Below are positions 27,864-35,367 of a DNA stretch of 64,000 nucleotides, piece after piece. The position numbers were made by a program, and so were the translations under genes. The stretch is from Bradyrhizobium iriomotense. GTDB taxonomy: Bacteria > Pseudomonadota > Alphaproteobacteria > Rhizobiales > Xanthobacteraceae. The stretch spans positions 1 to 64,000 of the forward strand of contig NZ_JAFCLP010000002.1 in the NCBI RefSeq assembly GCF_018129405.1, read 5' to 3'. Each line of letters opens with the position of its first letter. Position 1 is the stretch's first letter. Below the pieces are notes generated by a model, which worked only from the letters and a program-made list of their open reading frames with translations, was not told the origin of the DNA and did no database searches.

Positions 27864-27952
27864 GTTTTCGATCGCAGGGCAATCCCTGGCGCCGTTCTTG
27901 AACGTTTTCCGTCGCACCAAGATAGGCCCGAAAGGCAAGAAGGTCGGTCCTG

Positions 27953-28408
27953 ATGCTGCTTCAAGTCCTCGTCAGCGCACTGGTCAGCGCGATCAATATC
28001 GGGATCCACGCGCTGGCGACCGTCGGTGCCGTATCGATCGCGCGAGCGGCCGGCTTGGGGCTCATCACCAAGGGTCCGCGATTGCACTTGATGGGGGTGA
28101 TGGTCGCAACCGCCGCAGCGCTGAGCGTCGCGCACACCCTGGAGGTCCTGGTCTGGGTCTGCACGTATTGGCTCGTCCAGGCGGCGCCGGCCGGGAGCGA
28201 CCTGCCGTATTTCGTCTTCGTGAACTACACCACGCTCGGCTATGGCGACATCACGCCGGTGCCCGAATGGCGGCTGATCGGCCCGTTGACGGCCATGAAC
28301 GGCATCCTGCTGTTCGGCTGGTCGGCGGCCATCCTGTTCGAGGTCCTGCGCAGGACGATCGAGAATCGTGAATCGGCCGAACGGCCCCCCGGCAGGACCA
28401 ATGTTTGA
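27953..28408 (+). CDS. Two-helix potassium channel (Ion_trans_2)
   Basis: A 151-residue membrane protein. After a first helix pair (about 5-30, 45-70) comes the pore loop with the selectivity filter TTLGYGD (in FVNYTTLGYGDITPVP) and the final pore-lining helix (GPLTAMNGILLFGWSAAILFEVL). It lacks a regulatory RCK domain. Such short channels tetramerise to pass K+. Probably in one unit with the AI-2E gene; convergent with the FixK-like gene 62 bases on. Confidence 0.85.
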   Translation: MLLQVLVSALVSAINIGIHALATVGAVSIARAAGLGLITKGPRLHLMGVMVATAAALSVAHTLEVLVWVCTYWLVQAAPAGSDLPYFVFVNYTTLGYGDITPVPEWRLIGPLTAMNGILLFGWSAAILFEVLRRTIENRESAERPPGRTNV

Positions 28409-28470
28409 ATTGCTGAGCGTGCCGTTCCTGCTGCTCTGCTCGCGCGCGGTTCGGTAAAGCCCTGCGTCGG

Positions 28471-29154
28471 TCAGGGCTGAAGATCGAGACAAGCGAGCTG
28501 GTCTCGGTCCAGGAGCACGATCTGGCGCTGAGTGTTGCCGATGAAGCCGAGGACGCCGAGCTCGTGCAGCCGCGAAATGGCGCGAGAGACGGTTTCCAGC
28601 GTCAGGCCGAGATAGTCGGCGATGTCGCGCCGCGACATCGGCAGCGCGATGACACCCGTAGCGGTCAGCCTCTTGTCCATTTCCAGCAGGAAAGCCGCGA
28701 CCCGCTCCAGCGAGGTCTTGCGGCCGAGCAGCAGCATGTGATCTTCCGCATGCTGGAGATTGTTCGTGGTCATGCTCAGCAGGTTTCTGGCAACCATGGC
28801 ATCGCTCTCGGCCACGATCTCGAGGCTCTGCCGACGCACGAGGCGCACCGTGGTGTCGACGATCGCCTCGGCCGTGAAACGGTGCTCGTTTCCGTTCTCC
28901 AGCCCGAAAATGTCGCCGGTCAGGTGAAACGCGCCGATCTGCCTGCGGCCGTCCGACAACAGCTTGTAGCTCCGCACCGCGCCAGACTTGACCTGGTAGA
29001 CATATTCGGCGGGCTCTTTCTCGCCGTAGATCTCGGCGCCTTTCTTGTAGGAAAATTCGATTAAACTGACGAGCGCATTTGAATCGCTGGTCATGCCGAG
29101 GTCGCGAAGAGAGTTGGGACGCAGCGCGGAATCGGTGGTGATGCGAACGAACAT
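28471..29154 (-). CDS. Crp/Fnr family regulator, FixK-like
   Basis: A 227-residue protein with a cyclic-nucleotide-type sensor domain (about 30-145), a dimer helix and a C-terminal HTH. The recognition helix reads LTLETVSRAISRL, with the E-x2-S-R contacts that read TTGAT half sites. The N-terminal cysteines of true FNR are missing (one Cys only, near the C-terminus), as in the FixK branch. Four perfect TTGAT-N4-ATCAA boxes lie in the same 16-kb block, making this a candidate local regulator. Oxygen signals in rhizobia usually reach FixK through FixL/FixJ; FixJ-like genes follow on the other strand. Confidence 0.87.
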   Translation of the reverse strand: MFVRITTDSALRPNSLRDLGMTSDSNALVSLIEFSYKKGAEIYGEKEPAEYVYQVKSGAVRSYKLLSDGRRQIGAFHLTGDIFGLENGNEHRFTAEAIVDTTVRLVRRQSLEIVAESDAMVARNLLSMTTNNLQHAEDHMLLLGRKTSLERVAAFLLEMDKRLTATGVIALPMSRRDIADYLGLTLETVSRAISRLHELGVLGFIGNTQRQIVLLDRDQLACLDLQP

Positions 29155-29278
29155 GGGCCAGCTCCTCAGCTTGCCGCCGAATTGGTCTTTGAGACAAAAA
29201 TCTCTTGCTGCGGAAATGCGCCGCGCAATCGCGCTCCCGTCGAGGTTGATTTACGACTAAGGCGGTATTTCAATCCAT

Positions 29279-29307
29279 TGTCCCAAGGGTCAATGTCCCA
29301 AGGGACA
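29279..29307. promoter_or_regulatory. Two adjacent TGTCCCAAGGGACA-type palindromes
   Basis: TGTCCCAAGGGTCA (29279-29292) and TGTCCCAAGGGACA (29294-29307) stand 15 bases apart in the 299-base gap between the FixK-like and FixJ-like genes. The second is a perfect palindrome (TGTCCC-AA-GGGACA). A similar site lies before the next response regulator. They look like a two-site operator; no further gene is visible in the gap. Confidence 0.55.
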
Positions 29308-29453
29308 GCAAGGGGCGTTCGCTGCGCGGACTGAGAAGACCTCGATGGAGACCGGAAAGTATTCTGTTGCGAAGCATATGTTTCGGTTTTTGAACCGTTG
29401 GCAACCACGCGGCCTCGGTTAAAGATTGCTTTATTGAATTTTATGCGAGGTAA

Positions 29454-30080
29454 ATGGTGCCCGGTCTTGTCCACGTGGTCGATGACGACGCATCGTTCCG
29501 GACGGCGATCGAGCGCCGGCTGAAGCTTGCGGGTTATGACGTCAAAACCTACGCATCGGCACAGGACTTCCTCAACGCAGCGCTGGACGACGAGCAGCCG
29601 GGATGCATCCTGCTCGACGTGCGGATACCGGGCTTGAGCGGCCCTGAACTGCAAAGTCGCCTGATCGCCGCGGGCTCGACGTTGCCGATCATATTCCTGA
29701 CGGGTCACGCCGACACGCCGACGACCGTGCAGGCCATCAAGGCGGGAGCGGAAGACTTCCTGACCAAACCGGTTTCGTCGGAGCTGTTGCTCGATGCGAT
29801 CGCGCGTGCACTGGCGAGGCAAGACGCCGCGCGGAGCCATCGCGGCAAGCTCGAAGCCTTTCGCGCGCACCTTGCGACGCTGACGCAGCGCGAACGGCAG
29901 GTGTTCGATCTCATCGTACGCGGCAGGATCAACAAGCAAATCGCCTACGAGCTCGGGACGACCGAGCGGACCGTGAAAGCGCATCGCCATCAGGTGATGG
30001 AGAAGATGCAGGTTCATTCGCTTGCCGAGCTCGTGTCGATCGCGGAGCGGCTTGGAATGCTGGATCCGAACGGCCGCTAG
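29454..30080 (+). CDS. FixJ/LuxR-type response regulator
   Basis: A 208-residue two-domain regulator. The receiver has the acid pocket VVDDDASF, phosphorylated Asp55 (CILLDVRIPGLSG), the FLTGHAD threonine and the FLTKPVSSELLL lysine, close to FixJ. The C-terminal LuxR-type HTH reads LTQRERQVFDLIVRGRINKQIAYELGTTERTVKAHR. Start ATG 29454 behind GCGAGG. No histidine kinase is directly beside it; the kinase at 37128 in the same block is a possible partner. Confidence 0.9.
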   Translation: MVPGLVHVVDDDASFRTAIERRLKLAGYDVKTYASAQDFLNAALDDEQPGCILLDVRIPGLSGPELQSRLIAAGSTLPIIFLTGHADTPTTVQAIKAGAEDFLTKPVSSELLLDAIARALARQDAARSHRGKLEAFRAHLATLTQRERQVFDLIVRGRINKQIAYELGTTERTVKAHRHQVMEKMQVHSLAELVSIAERLGMLDPNGR

Positions 30081-30119
30081 ACTGCACCGTCGTTTCGAAT
30101 GCAGTTCCCACGGTGTCAC

Positions 30120-30133
30120 TGCCCCAAAGGACA
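30120..30133. promoter_or_regulatory. TGCCCCAAAGGACA, variant of the TGTCCC palindrome
   Basis: This 14-base site matches TGTCCC-AA-GGGACA at 12 of 14 positions and lies 105 bases before the second response-regulator gene, in the same relation as the pair at 29279-29307 to the first. Confidence 0.45.
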
Positions 30134-30238
30134 ATATGAAGCGCGTTGACGTGGTGATGCCATGCAATTGCGGCACGCGTACTGGTTGCAGCTGCTGCAT
30201 CACCATCGTGGCGAGTCCGAAAGGTCGCTTTCCTGCCG

Positions 30239-30601
30239 ATGCGCGGATCAGTTTTCATCGTCGACGACGATCCATCCATGCGAGTCAGCATGAACAGGCT
30301 GCTGCGCGCGCACGGATTCGACGTGACGCTGTTCGATTCCGCGGAGGCCCTGCTTGATCACGGCGGTTTCGACAAGGCGATCTGCATCGTCCTCGACATC
30401 AATCTCGACGGCAAGTCCGGCGTCGAGCTGCGCCGCAAGCTGGCAGAGGAGGGCGTTACGGCGCCAGTGATCTACATTACCGGCAATGACAGCGCGGTGA
30501 ACCGTACTGCCGCGGTTGCGTCGGGTTGCGTCGCCTATCTGACAAAGCCGTTCACGGCGCAATCATTGATCGATTCGGTCACGCGTGCGGCTGCGCCATA
30601 G
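30239..30601 (+). CDS. Single-domain response regulator (CheY/FixJ-N type)
   Basis: A 120-residue receiver domain with no output domain: VFIVDDDPSMR, Asp53 in CIVLDINLDGKSG, VIYITGNDS and the YLTKPF lysine. It closely follows the FixJ receiver pattern. It may act as a phosphate sink or as a stand-alone partner of the neighbouring FixJ-like protein. The gene is convergent with the IalB gene, 14 bases from it. Confidence 0.88.
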   Translation: MRGSVFIVDDDPSMRVSMNRLLRAHGFDVTLFDSAEALLDHGGFDKAICIVLDINLDGKSGVELRRKLAEEGVTAPVIYITGNDSAVNRTAAVASGCVAYLTKPFTAQSLIDSVTRAAAP

Positions 30602-30615
30602 CGAGGAAATGCCGA

Positions 30616-31200
30616 TCATTCGTCGACATACTGCTCCAGCATCTTCGTCGGTGCGCCCTTGCGGACGGAGGCGAACTGCGCGAGCGGCACCGATGTCGTC
30701 AGCGCCAACAGGTTCGCATCGACGACCTCGAGCGCCAGAGTCTTCCCGGACTCCATCTCCTTGATGATGCCGGGAGGCACGACGTCGGCGGCGATGCAGG
30801 CGTTGGTCAGACACCAGCTATAGGGAACACTGAAGGCGCTGCCCCTATCAACCGACAGCTTGGCCGGTTGCTGCAGGTACATGCCGACCGGCACGAAGAG
30901 TTGCAGCCGGGCCGTCGGCGCGCCTTCGCGCTCGATCAGATCGATGCGCACGGCCATCTGGCCGGTCGGGAATGTCCCGGTGATGGTCGTCCGGCACAGC
31001 GTCGGCGCACCGCCGGCCTTGAAGCAGAGCTTCTGCCAATCACCGTAGCTGATGTCCTTGGCTTCGCGCTGACCGCGCGTGGCCACTTCGGCAGGTTTAT
31101 CGGTCCGTGCGGCTTTCGGCGCGGCGATGGCGGGACAAGTCGCGGCCCCGACGACGGCGGCAATGAGCAAGGCGCAGAGATGGTCACGGATGGTAGACAT
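30616..31200 (-). CDS. Invasion-associated locus B (IalB) family protein
   Basis: A 194-residue secreted protein with a signal peptide (VVGAATCPAIA-AP). It shows the IalB pattern: YGDWQKLCFKAGGAPTLCRTTITG, VPVGMYLQQPAKLSVDRG, VPYSWCLTNACIAADVVPPGIIKEME and TTSVPLAQF, with four cysteines that pair in the family. IalB proteins are periplasmic or surface proteins of Rhizobiales whose biochemical role is not settled; in Bartonella one promotes red-cell invasion. It starts 23 bases after the hydrolase gene and is probably in its operon. Confidence 0.85.
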   Translation of the reverse strand: MSTIRDHLCALLIAAVVGAATCPAIAAPKAARTDKPAEVATRGQREAKDISYGDWQKLCFKAGGAPTLCRTTITGTFPTGQMAVRIDLIEREGAPTARLQLFVPVGMYLQQPAKLSVDRGSAFSVPYSWCLTNACIAADVVPPGIIKEMESGKTLALEVVDANLLALTTSVPLAQFASVRKGAPTKMLEQYVDE

Positions 31201-31223
31201 GGTTGGCGCCTCCAGGGCAGGCT

Positions 31224-32090
31224 CTACTTCTGTGCCTCGAGAAACTTCGCCACCAGCGGTGACCAGAGCGGGATCGCATCCGGCGAGCCGATGAAAAAAT
31301 GCCCGTCGTTCCCGAACGGCGGCATCAGATGATATTCGGCGCGGCCGCCGGCGGCCGTGAAGGCTTGATGCATGCGCTTCGACAGATCAGGCCCGAAGAA
31401 CGTGTCGTTCTCGATGTAGATCCACAGCATCGGCACCCGCGAGGTGCGACCGAAATCCGCGGTGGCCTCGACCAGCCTGTCGGGCGCGCAATTGTTGTTG
31501 GGCTTGCCGCCGACCCGGCCGCCGCGGCCCGCAGCGAAGGTGATGATGGCCTTCACCTGCGGTGGATTGACGCTCGACAGGGCGATGGAGGCCCAGCCGC
31601 CGGCGGACTGTCCGACCACGATGACATCCTTCGGGATGATGCGCTTCTCGGCAGCCATGTAGTCGATGATCCACAGATCGACCTGCGCGACCGCAAGGCC
31701 CGCATCATGGAAGTTCGGATTGGTGCACTTGCCGACCTTGGAGAAGAACGGCCCATAGAGTGCACGCTCGGGAATGTCGATGGCGGCTGCGCCATAGCCG
31801 CTGCCGACCGGCGCGACCACGAGGTAGCCGCGCCTGGCGAACCATTTTGCGGCATCGCGGAATTCCACCAGCGGAAAGAAGCTCCGGTCAGTGGGGTTGA
31901 GCGAGACGCCGTGGTTCATGATCACCAGCGGAAAGGGGCCGTCGCCGACCGGGCGCACCAGATAGGCAAACATCGGCAGTGGCAGCGGCAGCACCCAGAT
32001 CTCCTCCTGGATGCGGACCTCGTCCTCGGCGCGAGCGGGCGCCGCGAACGTGCCGAGGAGGAGCAGGATGGTTGCGAGGAGGAGGCGCAT
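31224..32090 (-). CDS. Secreted alpha/beta hydrolase
   Basis: A 288-residue protein with a signal peptide (LLLLGTFAAPARA-ED) and an alpha/beta-hydrolase core of the dienelactone/acetylhydrolase type: oxyanion region MNHGVSLNP, nucleophile serine in VVGQSAGGWASIA, acid in YIENDTFF and the histidine in GNDGHFF near the C-terminus. It could be an esterase acting in the periplasm; the substrate is unknown. It is the first gene of a unit with the IalB gene and diverges from the EipA-like gene. Confidence 0.82.
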   Translation of the reverse strand: MRLLLATILLLLGTFAAPARAEDEVRIQEEIWVLPLPLPMFAYLVRPVGDGPFPLVIMNHGVSLNPTDRSFFPLVEFRDAAKWFARRGYLVVAPVGSGYGAAAIDIPERALYGPFFSKVGKCTNPNFHDAGLAVAQVDLWIIDYMAAEKRIIPKDVIVVGQSAGGWASIALSSVNPPQVKAIITFAAGRGGRVGGKPNNNCAPDRLVEATADFGRTSRVPMLWIYIENDTFFGPDLSKRMHQAFTAAGGRAEYHLMPPFGNDGHFFIGSPDAIPLWSPLVAKFLEAQK

Positions 32091-32126
32091 AGCGGCGGAT
32101 TTGATTGGGCGCGGCCGATGATTGCT

Positions 32127-32140
32127 TGATCCAGATCAAG
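32127..32140 (+). promoter_or_regulatory. FixK/FNR box upstream of the EipA-like gene
   Basis: TTGATCCAGATCAA, a perfect TTGAT-N4-ATCAA site. Its centre is 86 bases before the + strand gene at 32220 and 43 bases before the - strand hydrolase at 32090, so control of the + gene is more likely by spacing. Confidence 0.72.
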
Positions 32141-32219
32141 CCTGGCGCCGGCGCGCGCCCGCATTCCGGTCAGTGCCGCGAGGCGGCCATCGAGATCCAG
32201 AGCAGGGGGAAGAAACGTC

Positions 32220-32654
32220 ATGAGAAAGTTCACCATCGGCGCCGTCCTGGTCGCCTCGCTCGCAGCCATTGCCAGCTTCAGCACGCCCTCGCGTGCCGAG
32301 ACCGGCGAGGTCGCGGTCGTCTTTACCAAGGGCGGATTCATCGTCGGCGTCGGCGGTGGGGAGGGCGTGCTGCTTCTGAGGGGCAAGAAATATCCCTTCA
32401 CCGTCTCCGGCATGAGTGTCGGTTTCACGGTCGGTGCCTCGACGACGAAGTTCGTCGGCCGGGCCCTCAATCTGAAAGGGCCCGCGTCCATCGAAGGCTC
32501 CTACGCCGTGGGCGGAGCGGGCGGCGCTGTTGCGGCGGGGGCAGGTGCCGTGCAGCTGCAGAACGCCAATGGCGTCATCCTTCAGCTCAGCGGACCCAGG
32601 ATCGGCGCCGAAGTATCGGCTGCGGTCGGCGGGGTGACGATACGGTTGAAATAG
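32220..32654 (+). CDS. Small secreted protein, EipA/DUF1134-like (paralogue 1)
   Basis: A 144-residue protein with a signal peptide (IASFSTPSRA-ET) and a glycine-rich all-beta domain: VVFTKGGFIVGVGGGEGVLL, YPFTVSGMSVGFTVGAS, and the close VQLQNANGVILQLSGPRIGAEVSAAVGGVTI. The layout recalls EipA/DUF1134 envelope proteins, with SYLF proteins as a second option. A clear paralogue lies at 41695-42159 in the same block. Downstream is a good terminator; upstream a FixK box. Confidence 0.72.
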   Translation: MRKFTIGAVLVASLAAIASFSTPSRAETGEVAVVFTKGGFIVGVGGGEGVLLLRGKKYPFTVSGMSVGFTVGASTTKFVGRALNLKGPASIEGSYAVGGAGGAVAAGAGAVQLQNANGVILQLSGPRIGAEVSAAVGGVTIRLK

Positions 32655-32679
32655 ATCCGGGAAGCAGGGCTCACCGCAG

Positions 32680-32713
32680 ACGGGCTGCCTCACCGCAGCC
32701 CGTTTGGCTTTTC
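32680..32713 (+). terminator. Rho-independent terminator
   Basis: ACGGGCTGC (32680-32688) and GCAGCCCGT (32695-32703) form a perfect 9-bp stem with a 6-base loop followed by TTGGCTTTTC. It lies 25 bases after the EipA-like gene. Confidence 0.75.
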
Positions 32714-32724
32714 GATATCGCGTT

Positions 32725-33130
32725 TCAGTATCGCTCCTCGACGAACTTCAGCCCGCGCAGGCTTGCCTGGTCGTTGTAGCGTCCCTTGTGCGATCGCGGC
32801 GGCAGCTTGACCTTGTCCCGCTTGACCTTCTTGTAGGGGATCGTCCGCAGGATGTGCGAGATGACGTTGAGCCGTGCGCGCCGCTTGTCGTCGGAGCGGA
32901 TCAGTCGCCACGGCGCATGCCTGGTGTCGGTCGCCTCGAACATCATGTCGCGTGCGCGCGAATAATCATACCAGCGCCCGAACGACTCGGTGTCCATCGG
33001 GCTCAGCTTCCACTGCCGCAGCGGATCCTCGATACGCGCCATGAAGCGGCGTTCCTGCTCCTCCATCCCGACCTCGAGCCAGAGCTTGATCAGGATGATG
33101 CCGGCATCGACCGCGAACTTCTCGACCAAG
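32725..33130 (-). pseudogene. Truncated polyphosphate kinase 2 (C-terminal half)
   Basis: The frame ending at 32725 holds only the second half of a PPK2: from VEKFAVDAGIILIKLWLEVG through EEQERRFMARIEDPLRQWKLSPMDTES to a C-terminus like that of the intact copy at 33391. The Walker A and B parts are missing. Homology stops abruptly near 33130, and beyond it comes unrelated sequence with a fabI fragment. It is therefore a broken paralogue. The remaining reading frame has no stops, so the break may be recent. Confidence 0.82.
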
Positions 33131-33241
33131 GAAGCGCTTGTACTCGGCCGTCTGCTTTGCCCTATAGCGACCAAGTTCGTGCGGCAGCGTAATAGGTCGC
33201 GATGGCCAATAGAAGCGGCTCGGAAGGCGCAGCGGCTTCAG

Positions 33242-33361
33242 ATGGCCATTGAGCTTGCGAAATCGGCGCTGCTCGCGGGCAAGAGAGGCCTGATCGTCGG
33301 CATCGCCAACGACCGCTCAATCGCCTGGGGCTGCGCCAAGGCGTTTCGCGCGCTGGGCGCC
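33242..33361 (+). pseudogene. Fragment of an enoyl-ACP reductase (fabI) start
   Basis: ATG 33242 opens 40 residues, including LLAGKRGLIVGIANDRSIAW and then GCAKAFRALGA, that match the N-terminal nucleotide-binding region of FabI (the GxANxxSIAWG pattern). After 33361 the likeness ends and the frame closes at 33397. It lies between the broken ppk2 and the intact ppk2 on the opposite strand, so a deletion or recombination joined three gene ends here. Confidence 0.75.
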
Positions 33362-33390
33362 GGAGGAGGCTCTAGCGCGTGCTGGCTTCC

Positions 33391-34224
33391 TCAGTAACGG
33401 CTTGGGATCGGCTCGCCTGCGCCCAGATCCTCGGTAGCGCCTTTCGGCCGCGCCTGCGGCTTGGGGATCTTCGGCAGGTCTATGTCGACCTTTTTATAGG
33501 GTATGCTGTCGATCAGATGCCGGATCAGGTTCAGCCGGGCGCGACGCTTGTCGTCGGCTGGCACGATGTACCATGGCGTCTCTGGCGTGTGCGTGGCCTC
33601 GATCATGCGCTGGTAGGCCGCTGTGTAGTCCCACCAACGCCGAACCGATTCTGTATCCATCGGGCTCAGTTTCCAATGCTTGACCGGGTCATTGATCCTG
33701 GCCTCGAAGCGGCGCCGCTGTTCGTCCTGGCTGACATCGAGAAAGTACTTCCGCAGGATGATTCCGGTTTTGACGATCATCTCCCGTTCGACTGCAGGAG
33801 CGAGCGCCAGGAAGCGCTCGTAGTCCTCGTCGCTGACGAAGCCCATCACATGCTCTACCCCGGCGCGATTGTACCATGAGCGGTCGAACAGGATGATCTC
33901 ACCTGCCGCCGGGAAATGCGCAATGTAGCGCTGGACGTAGACTTGCGTCTTCTCACGGTCGGACGGGACGGGCAATGCCACGTGCCGGTAGACCCGCGGG
34001 CTCGTGCGGGCGGTAATACGGCTGATCACGCCGCCCTTGCCCGCCGTGTCGCGCCCCTCGAAAACCACGATGATGCGCGCACCCTTGGCTTTGACCCAAG
34101 TCTGCAGGCGGACTAGCTCCACTTGGAGCTTCGCGAGCTCCTTCTCGAATTCCTTGCGTTTCATCTTGCCGGAGGCGCTGGTTGCTTCGGCTGACTGACG
34201 CTTCTTTTGCCCATCTTTCGCCAA
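33391..34224 (-). CDS. ppk2: Polyphosphate kinase 2
   Basis: A 277-residue PPK2-family enzyme, which moves phosphate between polyphosphate and nucleotides. Walker A is FEGRDTAGKGGVI, Walker B LFDRSWYNRAGVE, and the lid contains RRRFEARINDPVKHWKLSPMD. The N-terminal basic helix (KMKRKEFEKELAKLQVELVRLQ) is also typical. The start is TTG 34224, supported by AGGAG 8 bases upstream. It lies behind the hypothetical gene 34322-34777 on the same strand. Polyphosphate-driven nucleotide supply fits an energy-stress role. Confidence 0.92.
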   Translation of the reverse strand: MAKDGQKKRQSAEATSASGKMKRKEFEKELAKLQVELVRLQTWVKAKGARIIVVFEGRDTAGKGGVISRITARTSPRVYRHVALPVPSDREKTQVYVQRYIAHFPAAGEIILFDRSWYNRAGVEHVMGFVSDEDYERFLALAPAVEREMIVKTGIILRKYFLDVSQDEQRRRFEARINDPVKHWKLSPMDTESVRRWWDYTAAYQRMIEATHTPETPWYIVPADDKRRARLNLIRHLIDSIPYKKVDIDLPKIPKPQARPKGATEDLGAGEPIPSRY

Positions 34225-34321
34225 TTGGAACGCTCCTCGAGCATGGCCAGAAGCAACAATCGAATATTTTATCAGTTCGCGGTTGCGCTATCAGCCGCTC
34301 AACACGTTATCGCTCCGCGTC

Positions 34322-34777
34322 CTAGTCGTCGCCCCATGAAATGGTCACGCCGATGTCGCCGGGCACGCCGCCCGGGAAATCGATGACCTGATAGGCGATG
34401 CGATAGCCGCGCGGCTTCAGATAGTCGGTCCAGAGCTGGAAGATCTCCTTGGGGATGCCGGTCAGCGTATTTTCCCAGCCCTTTTCCATCTGGTTGATGG
34501 CGCGTCCCTTGTCGGTGCAGAGCGTGTTGGGAAAACGATAGACCATGACCTCGGTGAGCCCGTTTCGCACCGCGCGCTGGATGATCGTCGAGGCGAGCTT
34601 GATCTTCTCCTCCTCGGTCTTGCCGGAAGGCTTGCTCAGTCGCTCGATCAGGGCCCGCTTCTCGGCCTCGGCCGCCGCGGCGAGGCGGACATACTCTTCC
34701 GCCTTCTCGGCCTCCTTGAGCGCGGCCTCTTTGCGGATCTGCGTGGCACTGGGAATGAGATCGTCGAGGCCAGGCAT
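34322..34777 (-). CDS. Hypothetical protein, 151 aa
   Basis: An N-terminal half of charged helix (IRKEAALKEAEKAEEYVRLAAA) is followed by a globular C-terminal half with YRFPNTLCTDKGRAINQMEKGWENTL and a glycine-rich end (FPGGVPGDIGVTISWGDD). No signal peptide or membrane helix. It resembles small stress-associated proteins found next to ppk2 genes, but no named family is recognised. It is upstream of ppk2 (gap 97 bases) and shares its promoter region with the divergent gene at 34921. Confidence 0.7.
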   Translation of the reverse strand: MPGLDDLIPSATQIRKEAALKEAEKAEEYVRLAAAAEAEKRALIERLSKPSGKTEEEKIKLASTIIQRAVRNGLTEVMVYRFPNTLCTDKGRAINQMEKGWENTLTGIPKEIFQLWTDYLKPRGYRIAYQVIDFPGGVPGDIGVTISWGDD

Positions 34778-34843
34778 GGCTGCGGCTCCCTTTGATTGTG
34801 CAATCGGCTTTGGGGGACGCTAGGTCCGGCAGCGGGTGTTCCC

Positions 34844-34857
34844 TTGATTCAAATCAA
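34844..34857. promoter_or_regulatory. FixK/FNR box between divergent genes
   Basis: TTGATTCAAATCAA, a perfect TTGAT-N4-ATCAA palindrome. The centre is 70 bases from the + gene at 34921 and 73 bases from the - gene at 34777, so it could activate both. Confidence 0.75.
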
Positions 34858-34920
34858 GCAAATTGGGAAGCTACCTGAACACAGTGCCGAAAGTGCACGT
34901 TTGCCGACCGGGAGAGACGT

Positions 34921-35367
34921 TTGAGCGACCAGCTGCATCCGATGGCTCCGCACCATCTGCCATTCTATCTCGCGCCTGGAAGCGGGACCGACACGCTGAT
35001 GGTGGTGATGGGTGTGTTCCTGATCGGCACCGTGCTCTGGCTCGGCACGCTCTATTGGAAGCTGCACAGCCTGCCGGAACGGATGGCGCACAAGTCGCAG
35101 AAGCTGCAATTCGAGTTCGTCGCCGTGCTCGGCCTGATCTCGTTGTTCACGCACATGCACATCTTCTGGATCGCGGGCCTGCTGCTTGCGATGATCGATC
35201 TACCCGACTTCGGCACGCCATTGCGCAGCATAGCCGGATCCGTCGAGAAGATCGCCGACGCGACGCCGGCGGCCGATGGCGGGGAAGTCCCGGCCGAGGC
35301 TGCGGCGGTGCCGCCTCCGGCAGACAAGCCGGAACCCACCAAGGAGAAGGAGCACAGCCATGTTTGA
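34921..35367 (+). CDS. Two-helix inner-membrane protein (DUF3302-like)
   Basis: A 148-residue protein with membrane helices at about 22-45 and 72-92, and a disordered Pro/Glu/Ala tail ending in EKEHSHV. The middle LPERMAHKSQKLQFEFVAVLGLISLFTHMHIFWIAG recalls YiaW/YibI-type DUF3302 proteins, which pair with HlyD-type proteins in E. coli. The stop overlaps the start of the HlyD gene by 8 bases. Start TTG 34921 behind GGGAGAG. Confidence 0.65.
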   Translation: MSDQLHPMAPHHLPFYLAPGSGTDTLMVVMGVFLIGTVLWLGTLYWKLHSLPERMAHKSQKLQFEFVAVLGLISLFTHMHIFWIAGLLLAMIDLPDFGTPLRSIAGSVEKIADATPAADGGEVPAEAAAVPPPADKPEPTKEKEHSHV

